60,197 nt of DNA from Pseudomonadota bacterium (GTDB lineage Bacteria > Pseudomonadota > Gammaproteobacteria > Xanthomonadales > Xanthomonadaceae): contig JAEWNY010000054.1 of NCBI GenBank assembly GCA_023461075.1, positions 1-60,197 of the forward strand. Reading direction: 5' to 3'. A program made the position numbers and the translations under genes. Below, one piece after another: positions 50,364-58,954 of this stretch. The notes below the pieces were generated by a model. The model made no database searches, was not told the origin of the DNA, and worked only from the letters and a program-made list of their open reading frames with translations. How positions within the stretch are numbered: the first letter of the stretch is position 1; each line of letters begins with the position of its first letter.

Positions 50364-53177
50364 TCAGTAATCGAACTTCACGCCGGCCAGCCATGAGCGG
50401 CCGAAGCCTTCCATTTCCAGCACGCGGCTGCGCTCGCCCTGGAAGCGTATCTGGCGTGCGTCATTGATGTTGTTGACTTCGCCAAACACTTGCCACTGCC
50501 GGGTGAAACGGTAGCTGGCGCTGAAATCGAGGCTGGAACGTCCATCCCAATACACGTTCAATGCCGGGTTGCTGATGTCGAACATCTGGATGAACTTGCT
50601 GCGGTGGTTGTACGACAGGCGCGCGTTGAAGCCGTACTTCTCGTAGCTCAGCGCCAGATTGTAGTTGTGACGGGAGGTGCCCGGCAGCTCGGTCCTGCCG
50701 AGGCCGAACGGCAGTTCCGCGCTGGACTTGGCCCAGGTGTAGTTGGCATACACGCCGAAGCCATCGAACGGCGCGGGCAGCATGTCGAAGGTCTGCTGCC
50801 AGGCCAGCTCCATGCCGTGCACGCGGCCGTTGCTGCCGTTTTCCGGACGGGTCACCTGGCGGGTCAGTCCGCCGGCCACCGCCTCGTCGCGGCTAGCGAT
50901 GAACAGCGGGTCGTTGATGCGCTTGAAGAACACCGCCGCCGACAACAAACCGAGCGGGCGCAGATAGTGCTCGAACGAGAGATCGAGATTGTGGGAGTAC
51001 GCCGCCTTGACGTCCGGATTGCCCTCGGTGACCGGCGAAGTGTCGAGTTCGCCGATGGTGCGGTACGGCGCGGTGTGCATGAAGTCCGGACGGTTGAGGC
51101 CGGTCGAGTACGATGCACGCAGGATGCTGTCCTCCGAGAACTCGTAGCGCAGGTGCGCGCTCGGCAGCCAATGGCCATAGCTGCGGCTGGCATTGCGCGC
51201 GACCATCTCATCGGTATCGCTGTTGTACTGGGTGGCGTCGCCCGTTGCCTTGGTGCGCTCGTAGCGCAGGCCGGTGATCAGGCTGAGTGCGTCCCAGCGC
51301 GCGTCCATGCGGAAATAGGCGGCATGGATATCCTCGCTGGCGCGGTAATCGCCGGTGGTTGAATCCGGGACCAGGCGCAGGTGGTTGGTGCTGCCGGTGA
51401 GCGGGCCGGCATGGCGGTCGAAGATGTCGCGGCAGAAGCGGCGGCCGGCGTTGAAGTAGCCGAAGTTGTTGGACTGGCCCAGGTCGCTGCACAGCATGTC
51501 GGACATGGTGATGCCGAGCGCGGCGAAGTCACTGGCCGAACCATTGCGATAGCGCTCGTCGTCGAACGATTTGTCGCGCAGTCGAGCGCGAACGCCGAAC
51601 TTGATGTCGCCATCGGTGCCGATCCATTCCTGCGCCCGGCTCAGGTCGAAGCGCAGGCCCGTTTCCTTCTCGTCGCCGTATTCGTAGCGATCGTTCAGGC
51701 GGCGGAACGCGAACCAGTTTTCCGGCAGGTTGACGCCGCTGGCCGGGGCATCGGTGCGGCCCTGGATCGTCCAGGTCGGGAAGTCGTGGTTGCCGTAGTC
51801 GTAGGCCATGTTCGGGCGCACGCTCGAGCGGAAGATGTACTGCATGCGCGGACTGGTTTCCTTTTCCGCCACGCTGCGCGAGGCCTGCCACTCGGCCTTC
51901 CAGTCGCCCAGCCAGTGCTCGCCGCCCAAGTTGAAGGTCTTGATCGACTTGTCGTAGGTCCGCTCGCGCAGTTCCTTGTCGAAGGTGGCGCGGGCCACGC
52001 CGGTGACCTGGTTGGAATCCGCGGTGTAGCGGTCCAGCGCGATGATCAGGTTGTCGCGGTACTCGTGGTCCTTGAAGCGCGAGGCGGAGGCGACGAAATA
52101 AACCAGGTTGTCCGGATTGATGCGGAAGTCGAAGCGGCCGGTGACGCCGGTGCGGGTGCGGGTGCCTTCGTAGTCCTTGATCTGGATCTCGCTCGGCAGG
52201 AATCCGTCATTGCCCGCCGCGTAGAGCGTCTCCACGTTGTCGGTGAAGCGGCCCTGCTTGCTGCGCGAAGCCGAGACCAGCACGCCGATGTTTCCATCGG
52301 CGCCGAAGCGGTTGCCGATCGTCGCCGATGCGCGCTGGTTGTCGCCATCGCCCAACTGGTACTTGCCCATGCCCAGCGACGCGCGCAGGGTCATGCCGTC
52401 GCGGTCGAGCGCGCTCTGGGTCTTGATGTTGATGTTGCCGGCGATCGCATCGCCGTCCATGTCGGGCGTCAGCGCCTTGGTGACTTCCAGTGCGGCGATC
52501 ACGTCGGAGGGAATGGTGTCCAGCTCGACGCCGCGGCTCGCCTGGTCCGGGTTGGCCAGCGGCACGCCGTCGATCGACACGGTGGTGAATTCCTTGGGCG
52601 CGCCGCGCACGGTGACGTAACGGCCTTCGCCCTGGTCGCGCTCGATCGACACGCCGGGGATGCGCTGGGTCGATTCGGCGATGTTGTTGTCGGGGAAGGA
52701 GCCCAGCAGGTCGGCCGAAACGACGTTGACATAGTTGCCGCTTGAGCGCTGCTGGTTGAGCGCCAGCGCCTGCGCACCCCGCTGGCCGCGCACGATCACG
52801 CGATCGAGCTGTTCCGCGCTACCCTCGTTGCCGTTCAGAACCACCTCGGCGCGCGTGGGCGCGCTGTCACTGACTTGTACTTCGGTGCTGTAGCGCGCAT
52901 AACCCAGGTAATCGACGGTCAACGTGTGGTTGCCTGCCGCCAGCCCGGTGATGCGGAACTGGCCGTTGCCATCGGTGCGCGCCTGGCGGCCATCGATACT
53001 CACGATCGCGCCTTCCAGCGTCACCCCGCGCGCGGCTTCCTTGACCTGGCCGATCACGGTGCCGGCCGTCGCGGTCATCGCCGATGACGCATCCGGCGCT
53101 TTTTGCGCCTGCGCGGTGAAGGGAAGCGCGAGCGCTGCGGCGATGGCGATGGCGAGCGGAGCATGGCGGGTCTGCAT
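50364..53177 (-). CDS. TonB-dependent receptor with carboxypeptidase-regulatory-like N-terminal domain
   Basis: 937-residue outer-membrane receptor. A signal peptide (APLAIAIAAALALPFTAQAQ) is followed by a CarboxypepD_reg-like beta domain (VIGQVKEAARGVTLEGAIVS, about residues 41-117), then the plug domain (DNNIAESTQRIPGVSIERDQ, with VTVRGAPKEFTTVSIDGVPL), and the beta-barrel ending in the aromatic FGRSWLAGVKFDY. The TonB box is not obvious. It is divergent from a secreted phosphatase and a secreted pyrophosphatase, which suggests uptake of a phosphorylated compound or phosphate; this is inference from context only. Confidence 0.93.
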   Translation of the reverse strand: MQTRHAPLAIAIAAALALPFTAQAQKAPDASSAMTATAGTVIGQVKEAARGVTLEGAIVSIDGRQARTDGNGQFRITGLAAGNHTLTVDYLGYARYSTEVQVSDSAPTRAEVVLNGNEGSAEQLDRVIVRGQRGAQALALNQQRSSGNYVNVVSADLLGSFPDNNIAESTQRIPGVSIERDQGEGRYVTVRGAPKEFTTVSIDGVPLANPDQASRGVELDTIPSDVIAALEVTKALTPDMDGDAIAGNINIKTQSALDRDGMTLRASLGMGKYQLGDGDNQRASATIGNRFGADGNIGVLVSASRSKQGRFTDNVETLYAAGNDGFLPSEIQIKDYEGTRTRTGVTGRFDFRINPDNLVYFVASASRFKDHEYRDNLIIALDRYTADSNQVTGVARATFDKELRERTYDKSIKTFNLGGEHWLGDWKAEWQASRSVAEKETSPRMQYIFRSSVRPNMAYDYGNHDFPTWTIQGRTDAPASGVNLPENWFAFRRLNDRYEYGDEKETGLRFDLSRAQEWIGTDGDIKFGVRARLRDKSFDDERYRNGSASDFAALGITMSDMLCSDLGQSNNFGYFNAGRRFCRDIFDRHAGPLTGSTNHLRLVPDSTTGDYRASEDIHAAYFRMDARWDALSLITGLRYERTKATGDATQYNSDTDEMVARNASRSYGHWLPSAHLRYEFSEDSILRASYSTGLNRPDFMHTAPYRTIGELDTSPVTEGNPDVKAAYSHNLDLSFEHYLRPLGLLSAAVFFKRINDPLFIASRDEAVAGGLTRQVTRPENGSNGRVHGMELAWQQTFDMLPAPFDGFGVYANYTWAKSSAELPFGLGRTELPGTSRHNYNLALSYEKYGFNARLSYNHRSKFIQMFDISNPALNVYWDGRSSLDFSASYRFTRQWQVFGEVNNINDARQIRFQGERSRVLEMEGFGRSWLAGVKFDY

Positions 53178-53478
53178 GTGTGTTTCCCCTTTCGGATGTC
53201 GATGGCTGCGATCTCGCGGAATGCCCGGCGCCAGCGCACGCGGGCCACGAGAGCGCCTGGATGGAAGACAGTCGAAGCCAATGGGCAACACTTCGCGCGG
53301 CGACTTCGGCAGGCGCAAAGTGTCGTGGCGATTTGTTACCGTTTCATTATTCTTTCGGGAGGATGTCGCATTCGTTGCATTGCAATGTGCGTGCAACATG
53401 CCGGCGGCATGATGCGCGATCGCATGTATGCAATGGCGCTGCCCCTTGCCGGGCGAACAATCGAAGGAACTGCAACCG
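53178..53478. other. Intergenic region between the TonB receptor and the phosphatase
   Basis: 301 bp without a gene. It must hold two divergent promoters. AT-richer stretch at 53329-53360 (GATTTGTTACCGTTTCATTA) could be part of one. A classical Pho box was looked for and not found. Confidence 0.5.
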
Positions 53479-54867
53479 ATGATGCTGTCGAAGCCGCTTT
53501 TTTCCGCCGGCCTGCTGCTGGCCTGCCTGCTTTCGCCACTGGCCCTGGCGCAATCCACTGGCGAAAACGAGCCCAATCTCGCGGTTCCCGCCGGCAGCCA
53601 GCGTTACCTGCCGAGCGAGATGCCCGACCGCATCGTCGCGACTCCCGCGCAGGACGCATCGCGCGGCTTCTCGGTGAACTGGCGCAGCAACGCGCGGGTG
53701 CAGGCGCCGCTAGTGCAGATCATCGAGGCAGTCGATTCACCGGACGTGGGCACGCCGCGCGAGATTCGCGCGACGACCTCCGTTCATTCGGCCAACACCG
53801 CCATCGCCCATGTGCATCGCGCCGACATCGATGGCCTCAAGCCCGGCACGCTCTACATGTTCCGCGTGCAGGGCGAAGGCACTTGGAGCGGCTGGCGACA
53901 GTTGCGCACGGCATCGGCGGCGAATGCGCCGCTGACTCTGCTCTACCTCGGCGATACGCAGAACAAGAACCTCAGCCATGTCGCGCGCGTCACCCGCGAG
54001 GCGATGCGCCACGCGCCCGATGCACTGATGGCGCTGTATGCCGGCGACCTGCAGAGCGAGGCCAACGACGACAACGAATGGGGCGAATTCTTCGAAGCGA
54101 TGGGCGACCTGCCCGGGGTGATGATGGTGGCGCCGGCGATCGGCAACCACGAATACTGGGAAGAGTTCGAGGACACGCCGCAGGAGCGTCGCGTGCTGGG
54201 CAAGCACTGGAGGGCGGGCTTTGCGCTGCCGGCGAACGGCTCACCCGGCGAGCACACCCGTGACACGACCTATTGGTTCGACGTGCAGGGCGTGCGGATC
54301 GCCGTGCTCGATGGCACCTCGGCGCTCGACCTTGGCAGCGCCAAGGCACAGGCGACTTGGCTGGATGGCGTGCTGCGCGACAATCCGAAAGCCTGGTCGA
54401 TGGTGCTGATCCACCAGCCGATCTATTCGCCGCGCGGCCGCGGTGCCAGTGACGAACTTCGCAAGGCGCTGCAGCCGGTGATCGAGCGCCGTGGCGTCGA
54501 CCTGGTGCTGCAGGGACATGACCACACCTATGGCCGGCGTAGTGGCGAGAAGCCCGGCCAGAGCTTGCCGCAATACATCGTCAGCGTTGCCGGGCCGAAG
54601 CAGTATCGCCTGAGCGATGAAGCCAAGCGCACGATGGACCCGACCGCCGAAGACACCCAGCTGTTCCAGGTGATCCGCGTCGATGGATCACGCCTGCATT
54701 ACCAGGCACGTACCGCCACAGGCCGGCTCTACGACGATTTCGAGATCCTGCGCGATTCGCAAGGGCGCAAGCGCCTCAACGAGATCCGCCAAGGCCGCAT
54801 CGCCGAACGCGACTGCTCGCATCGCGACGCGACGCTCGGTGGGCGGACCGACCGCTGCTGGGAATGA
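53479..54867 (+). CDS. Secreted purple-acid-phosphatase-like metallophosphoesterase
   Basis: 462 residues. The signal peptide (LLLACLLSPLALAQS) is followed by a fibronectin-like N-terminal domain (residues ~30-150) and the metallophosphatase domain. Motifs are LLYLGDTQNKN (GD), MALYAGDLQSE (GD), AIGNHEYWEEF (GNHE), MVLIHQPIYSP (H) and LVLQGHDHTYGRR (GHDHxY). That is the purple acid phosphatase layout. It would free phosphate from organic phosphates outside the cytoplasm. The start at 53479 has GAAGGAA ahead. The 3' end is 74 nt from the pyrophosphatase gene. Confidence 0.88.
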   Translation: MMLSKPLFSAGLLLACLLSPLALAQSTGENEPNLAVPAGSQRYLPSEMPDRIVATPAQDASRGFSVNWRSNARVQAPLVQIIEAVDSPDVGTPREIRATTSVHSANTAIAHVHRADIDGLKPGTLYMFRVQGEGTWSGWRQLRTASAANAPLTLLYLGDTQNKNLSHVARVTREAMRHAPDALMALYAGDLQSEANDDNEWGEFFEAMGDLPGVMMVAPAIGNHEYWEEFEDTPQERRVLGKHWRAGFALPANGSPGEHTRDTTYWFDVQGVRIAVLDGTSALDLGSAKAQATWLDGVLRDNPKAWSMVLIHQPIYSPRGRGASDELRKALQPVIERRGVDLVLQGHDHTYGRRSGEKPGQSLPQYIVSVAGPKQYRLSDEAKRTMDPTAEDTQLFQVIRVDGSRLHYQARTATGRLYDDFEILRDSQGRKRLNEIRQGRIAERDCSHRDATLGGRTDRCWE

Positions 54868-54941
54868 TCGCGCGCCGGGGCTGGAAGCACGTTTCCACAT
54901 CCCGCGCCAATTTTCGACATCCAAATCGAAGGAAATGCCGC

Positions 54942-55556
54942 ATGTCGTTGCGCCTGATGCTGGGGCAGTTGCTGTCGATGCCGCTGCTGGCGATCGCCGC
55001 GCCGCCGGATTACGTGCATCCATTCGCCACCGTGCAGCCGAAGAATGCACCGGACGAAGTGCGCGTGGTCGTCGAGATCCCGCAGGGCGGTTTCACCAAG
55101 TACGAGATCGGCAAGGACGGCTTGCCGCACGTCGATCGCTTCCTGTCGATGCCGATGGCCTATCCCGCGAACTACGGCTCGATGCCGCGCACGCTGGCCG
55201 GCGATGGCGATCCGCTGGATGCATTGGTGCTGACCCGCGCGCCGCTGCATCCGGCCAGCGTCATCGCGTTCCGGCCGATCGCCGTGCTGCGCATGGTCGA
55301 TGGCGGCGATGCGGACGAGAAGATCATCGGCGTGCCCACCGACAAGGTGGATGCCACCTATGCGGGGATCCGCGACATCAAGGACCTGCCCAAGGCCGAG
55401 CTGGACCGGATCGAGGCGTTCTTCCGCGTGTACAAGCAACTGCCGGCCGGCAACAACAAGGTGGAGTTGAACGGCTGGGGCGATGCGGCGGAAGCCAGGA
55501 GCATCATCATCAAGGCGTTGCGTCGCTACGCTAAGTCTGCGAACGCCGCGCATTGA
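54942..55556 (+). CDS. ppa: Secreted family I inorganic pyrophosphatase
   Basis: 204 residues. It splits pyrophosphate. Family I motifs are present: EIPQGGFTKYEIGKDG, AYPANYGSMP and the metal-binding GDGDPLDALVLT (D-x-D-P-x-D), with a Lys in DIKDLPKAELDR. Unlike the usual cytoplasmic enzyme, it begins with a hydrophobic signal-peptide-like stretch (MLGQLLSMPLLAIAAPP), which suggests periplasmic export. It follows the secreted phosphatase in the same direction. The ATG at 54942 was chosen because it begins the signal; upstream residues are Arg-rich and not protein-like. Confidence 0.9.
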   Translation: MSLRLMLGQLLSMPLLAIAAPPDYVHPFATVQPKNAPDEVRVVVEIPQGGFTKYEIGKDGLPHVDRFLSMPMAYPANYGSMPRTLAGDGDPLDALVLTRAPLHPASVIAFRPIAVLRMVDGGDADEKIIGVPTDKVDATYAGIRDIKDLPKAELDRIEAFFRVYKQLPAGNNKVELNGWGDAAEARSIIIKALRRYAKSANAAH

Positions 55557-55747
55557 TCGATGGAAATGCCTCGTCGGGCAAGTCGAGCGCTGCGAAGGTC
55601 AGCCTTGCGCGCTTGTCGATCGAGGTCGCCCGACCCTGCATCGCACCGGTTTTCGCCGGCGTTTCCGGCAGGCGGATCGGCCATCGATCCGCGATTAAGA
55701 AAACGCCGCGCCTCCTCGACGTTTTTTCCATTTGCCGGCAAGCGCTT
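55557..55747. other. Intergenic region after the pyrophosphatase
   Basis: About 190 bp without a convincing gene. CGATCGAG and palindromic CGGATCGGCCATCGATCCG (55672-55690) occur; a small inverted repeat is possible. It separates the convergent ppa and aminotransferase genes. Confidence 0.35.
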
Positions 55748-57235
55748 TCAGGCCACCTTGTCGATGCGCGGGCCTTCGATCAATGCGCGCTCGACCATCG
55801 ACACCAAGAGGTCGAGCTCGTCGCCATCGAAACCGAAGTGCGGGGTGAAGCGCAGCGAGTTCTCGCCGCCATGGATGACACCGATGCCTTGCTCGCGCAT
55901 CCATTCCTCGGTGCTGCCGGTGCCGTAGCCCTTGAAGCCCGGTGCCAGCTCGCAGGAGAACAACAGGCCGGTGCCCTGCACCTTGGTGATCAGACCATCC
56001 AGCTCGCCCTTCAACGTTTCCAGTTTGGCCACCGCCTCGGCGCCACGGTCGCGGATGTTGGCGCGCAATTCCGGCGTGAGTTGCGCCAGTACGGTGCAGG
56101 CGACATCCAGCGCGCGCGGGTTGGCGGTCATGGTGTTGCCGTACAGGCCCCGCTTGTAGATCGCGCCGGCGTGCTCGGTAACGGCGACCACCGACAGCGG
56201 GTACTGTCCGGCGTTGAGGGCCTTGGAATAGGTCTCCAGGTCCGGCGCATCGATGCCCTCGAAGCCGGGATAGTCGACGATCGACAGGTAGCCGGTCGCG
56301 CGCAGGCCGGCCTGGATCGAATCGACCAGCAACAAGGCGCAGTGCGCGGTGGTGATTTCGCGCGCGGCATCGTAGAACGCACGCGGCACGCTGCGGCCGG
56401 GATCGCCTTCACCCATCACCGGCTCCAGGAACATCGCCTCGATGAACCAGCCGTTCGCCTCGGCATCGGCGAATACCTTGCGCAGTGCATCGACATCGTA
56501 GGGCGGCACGGTGATCACCGAATCCTCGCCGCGGAAGCTGGCGAGATGCTGCACGTAGTTCTTGCGGCTGGAATCCGAATACAGCGCCGGGCGCTCGGTT
56601 CGGCCGTGGAAGGCGCCCTTGACCACCACGCGCTTGATGGTCTTGCCGGCATGGCGTGCACCGGAATCGGTCAGGGTCTTTGCATTGGTATCGACGATGC
56701 GCGAAGCCAGCGACACCGACTCCGACCCCGAGTTGAGGCACATGAAGTGCGCGTACGGGCAGCCGCCAATGGTCTGGCCGATCTCCTTGCGCATCGCGCG
56801 GTCGAACTTCAGCTGGGCGATGTTGGGCGTCATGATGTTCGCCATCACCTGCGGTTTGGCCATCGCGTCCAGCACCGCCTGCGGCGTGTGGCCGAGGCCG
56901 AGCATGCCGTAGCCGCCGGAGTCGTGCAGCACCGCACCTTTCAGCGTGACGATCCACGGGCCGCGCGCGGCCAGCGCGACATACGGGTTCACGGTGTCCG
57001 CGGAGTAGAAGTTGACGAAGCCGGCCTGGATTTTTTCGCCCTGCGCGTTTTCGTCGAGCTCGAGCAGATCGGGGAACTCGGCCTTGATCGCGGCGTATTC
57101 GGCGGCTGCGGCATCGACTGCCTCGGCCAGTTGCGGATGGCTGGCGCCGAAACGCGCGAGGATCGCGTCATCAAGTCCGCTGGTGCGGGCCTTGCCATGG
57201 GCGCGGAGCGGGGCGAGGGTAGCGAGCAGGCTCAT
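55748..57235 (-). CDS. Class III PLP-dependent aminotransferase
   Basis: 495 residues. It has the glycine-rich HDSGGYGMLGLGHTPQAVLD loop, the FMCLNSGSESVSLASRIVDT segment, the VKGAFHGRTERPA motif, and PLP-Lys in DLETYSKALNAGQYPLSVVA. The fold is that of ornithine/acetylornithine/lysine-epsilon aminotransferases. Its substrate cannot be fixed. The divergent Lrp/AsnC gene 121 bp upstream and the palindromic operator between them suggest control by an amino acid. Confidence 0.9.
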   Translation of the reverse strand: MSLLATLAPLRAHGKARTSGLDDAILARFGASHPQLAEAVDAAAAEYAAIKAEFPDLLELDENAQGEKIQAGFVNFYSADTVNPYVALAARGPWIVTLKGAVLHDSGGYGMLGLGHTPQAVLDAMAKPQVMANIMTPNIAQLKFDRAMRKEIGQTIGGCPYAHFMCLNSGSESVSLASRIVDTNAKTLTDSGARHAGKTIKRVVVKGAFHGRTERPALYSDSSRKNYVQHLASFRGEDSVITVPPYDVDALRKVFADAEANGWFIEAMFLEPVMGEGDPGRSVPRAFYDAAREITTAHCALLLVDSIQAGLRATGYLSIVDYPGFEGIDAPDLETYSKALNAGQYPLSVVAVTEHAGAIYKRGLYGNTMTANPRALDVACTVLAQLTPELRANIRDRGAEAVAKLETLKGELDGLITKVQGTGLLFSCELAPGFKGYGTGSTEEWMREQGIGVIHGGENSLRFTPHFGFDGDELDLLVSMVERALIEGPRIDKVA

Positions 57236-57289
57236 CGGTCGGTCTCGGTTCGAGGCAATCCCCGATTATCGCCATCCGTTCGTCGAAAA

Positions 57290-57347
57290 GTAGCAGTCAT
57301 ACCGACGAAATACCGGATGTTTTCGTCGAATCGACGAAAGCTGCTAC
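57290..57347. promoter_or_regulatory. Probable Lrp/AsnC operator between aminotransferase and regulator
   Basis: Outer inverted repeat GTAGCAG (57290-57296) and CTGCTAC (57341-57347) encloses a perfect 9-bp palindrome TTTCGTCGA-A-TCGACGAAA (57321-57339) and further CGTCGAAA/CGACGAAA half-sites (about 57281 and 57303). Several half-sites of one kind in a row fit the multimeric binding of Lrp proteins. Confidence 0.7.
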
Positions 57348-57356
57348 CCTCGCGCC

Positions 57357-57788
57357 ATGAAGATCACCGCTGCGGACCAGCGATTGCTCAGCCTGCTCCG
57401 GGAGAATGCGCGCGCATCCACTGCCGAGGTCGCACGCCGACTGAAGCTTTCGCGGACCACGGTGCAGAGCCGCATCGACCGACTTGAGCGCGATGGTGTG
57501 ATCGCCGGCTACACCGTGCGGGTGGCCGATGCCGCCGAACACGGCCGCATCCGTGCGCACATCCTGGTGACGGTGATGCCGCGGCGGATAGGCAGCGTGG
57601 TCGAGGCGCTGCGGGTGATGCCGGAAGTACGCGCCCTGCATTCGGTGAGCGGGCCCTCCGACCTGATCGCGCTGGCGTCTGCGCCGGATGTCGAGGCGAT
57701 GGACGCGCTGACCGACCGGATTGGTCTTGTCGATGGAGTCGAGCGCACCACTTCGTCGATCATCCTCTCGACCAAGTTCGAGCGCTGA
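57357..57788 (+). CDS. Lrp/AsnC-family transcriptional regulator
   Basis: 143 residues. The N-terminal winged helix-turn-helix (LLSLLRENARASTAEVARRL, then LSRTTVQSRIDRLERDGVIA) is followed by the alpha/beta ligand-binding RAM domain. It is divergent from the aminotransferase and probably controls it and itself through the repeats between them. The effector is unknown; an amino acid is expected. Confidence 0.94.
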   Translation: MKITAADQRLLSLLRENARASTAEVARRLKLSRTTVQSRIDRLERDGVIAGYTVRVADAAEHGRIRAHILVTVMPRRIGSVVEALRVMPEVRALHSVSGPSDLIALASAPDVEAMDALTDRIGLVDGVERTTSSIILSTKFER

Positions 57789-57842
57789 AGGCTGCGCATC
57801 GCGACGCTTTAGAATGCGCATCCGCCGATCGATCATCGCGTC

Positions 57843-58865
57843 TTGAAGAAATCCGACTTCCATTTCGACCTGCCTCCGGCACTCATCGCGCAGGTGCCGT
57901 TGCCGGAGCGCTCGGCCAGCCGCCTGCTGCTGGTGCCGCCGGGCGATGCACCGTTCGAGGACCGTGGCATCCGGGACTTGCCGGCGCTGCTGCGCGAAGG
58001 CGACCTGCTGGTCTTCAACGACACCCGCGTCATCCCCGCGCGGTTGTTCGGCAACAAGGCGACCGGCGGACGGGTCGAGATCCTGATCGAGCGGCTGCTG
58101 CCGGGCAACGAAGCACGCGTGCAGATCGGCGCGAGCAAGACGCCCAAGCAGGGATCGCGGATCGCGCTGGATGCCGGTGGCGAGGCTGAAGTGCTGGACC
58201 GAGACGACGCCTTCCACCACCTGCGGTTCCATGTCGATGCGCCACTGGAGAAATGGTTGCTCGATGCCGGTCGATTGCCGCTGCCGCCGTACATCGAGCG
58301 CATGCCCGATGCCGCCGATGCCGAGCGCTACCAGACGGTGTTCGCGCGCGCGCCCGGTGCCGTCGCCGCCCCGACCGCCGGCCTGCATTTCGACGAGGCG
58401 CTGCTGGATGCGCTGCGCGCGAGGGGCATCGAATCCGGCCATGTCACCCTGCACGTCGGCGCCGGCACCTTCCAGCCGATGCGGGTGGACAGCGTCCACG
58501 ACCACATCATGCACAGCGAATGGCTGAACGTCGGCGCGGAACTGGTGCAGCAGGTGCGCCGCACCCGCGAGCGCGGCGGCCGCGTCATCGCGGTGGGGAC
58601 CACCGTGGTGCGCGCGCTGGAGAGCGCCATGCGCGACGGCGAGTTGCAGCCCTTTGCCGGCGAGACCCGCATCTTCATCTTCCCGGGTTATCGCATCCGC
58701 AGCGTGGACGCGATGGTCACCAACTTCCACCTGCCCGAAAGCACCCTGCTGATGCTGGTGAGCGCATTCGCCGGGCGCGAACGGATCCTTGCCGCCTACG
58801 CCCACGCGGTGCGCGTGCGCTACCGTTTCTTCAGCTACGGCGATGCGATGCTGCTGTGGAGCTGA
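57843..58865 (+). CDS. queA: tRNA preQ1(34) S-adenosylmethionine ribosyltransferase-isomerase
   Basis: 340 residues. It makes epoxyqueuosine in tRNA from preQ1 and SAM. It has FDLPPALIAQVPLPERSASR, LLREGDLLVFNDTRVIPARL and the APTAGLHFDEALLDALRARG and FHLPESTLLMLVSAFAGRER motifs. Length is normal. The start is TTG at 57843 (MKKSDFHFDLPPALIA); no nearby ATG fits as well. It opens a queuosine pathway likely continued elsewhere. Confidence 0.96.
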   Translation: MKKSDFHFDLPPALIAQVPLPERSASRLLLVPPGDAPFEDRGIRDLPALLREGDLLVFNDTRVIPARLFGNKATGGRVEILIERLLPGNEARVQIGASKTPKQGSRIALDAGGEAEVLDRDDAFHHLRFHVDAPLEKWLLDAGRLPLPPYIERMPDAADAERYQTVFARAPGAVAAPTAGLHFDEALLDALRARGIESGHVTLHVGAGTFQPMRVDSVHDHIMHSEWLNVGAELVQQVRRTRERGGRVIAVGTTVVRALESAMRDGELQPFAGETRIFIFPGYRIRSVDAMVTNFHLPESTLLMLVSAFAGRERILAAYAHAVRVRYRFFSYGDAMLLWS

Positions 58866-58910
58866 GGGCTGCGTGGGCGTGGAGTGCGGCACCTGGCACC
58901 GAACCTCCGC

Positions 58911-58931
58911 AAATGAGTATAATTCTCATTT
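58911..58931 (+). promoter_or_regulatory. Fur box overlapping the -10 of the iron transporter promoter
   Basis: Palindrome AAATGAG-TATAATT-CTCATTT (7-bp arms) that contains a perfect TATAAT (58918-58923). It resembles Fur sites of the AATGAGAAT-type in Xanthomonas. A Fur bound here would block RNA polymerase directly. Confidence 0.85.
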
Positions 58932-58954
58932 AAAGACGAATCCGGAGCCCAGCG

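Noticed and set aside
51381..52745. A 454-codon open frame on the plus strand inside the TonB receptor gene
   Set aside because: Antisense shadow with repeated Val/Ala/Glu runs; the receptor is complete on the other strand.
53178..53478. Possible Pho box in the TonB receptor / phosphatase intergenic region
   Set aside because: No pair of CTGTCAT-like repeats with the right spacing was seen; TTGTTACCGTTTCATT is only loosely similar.
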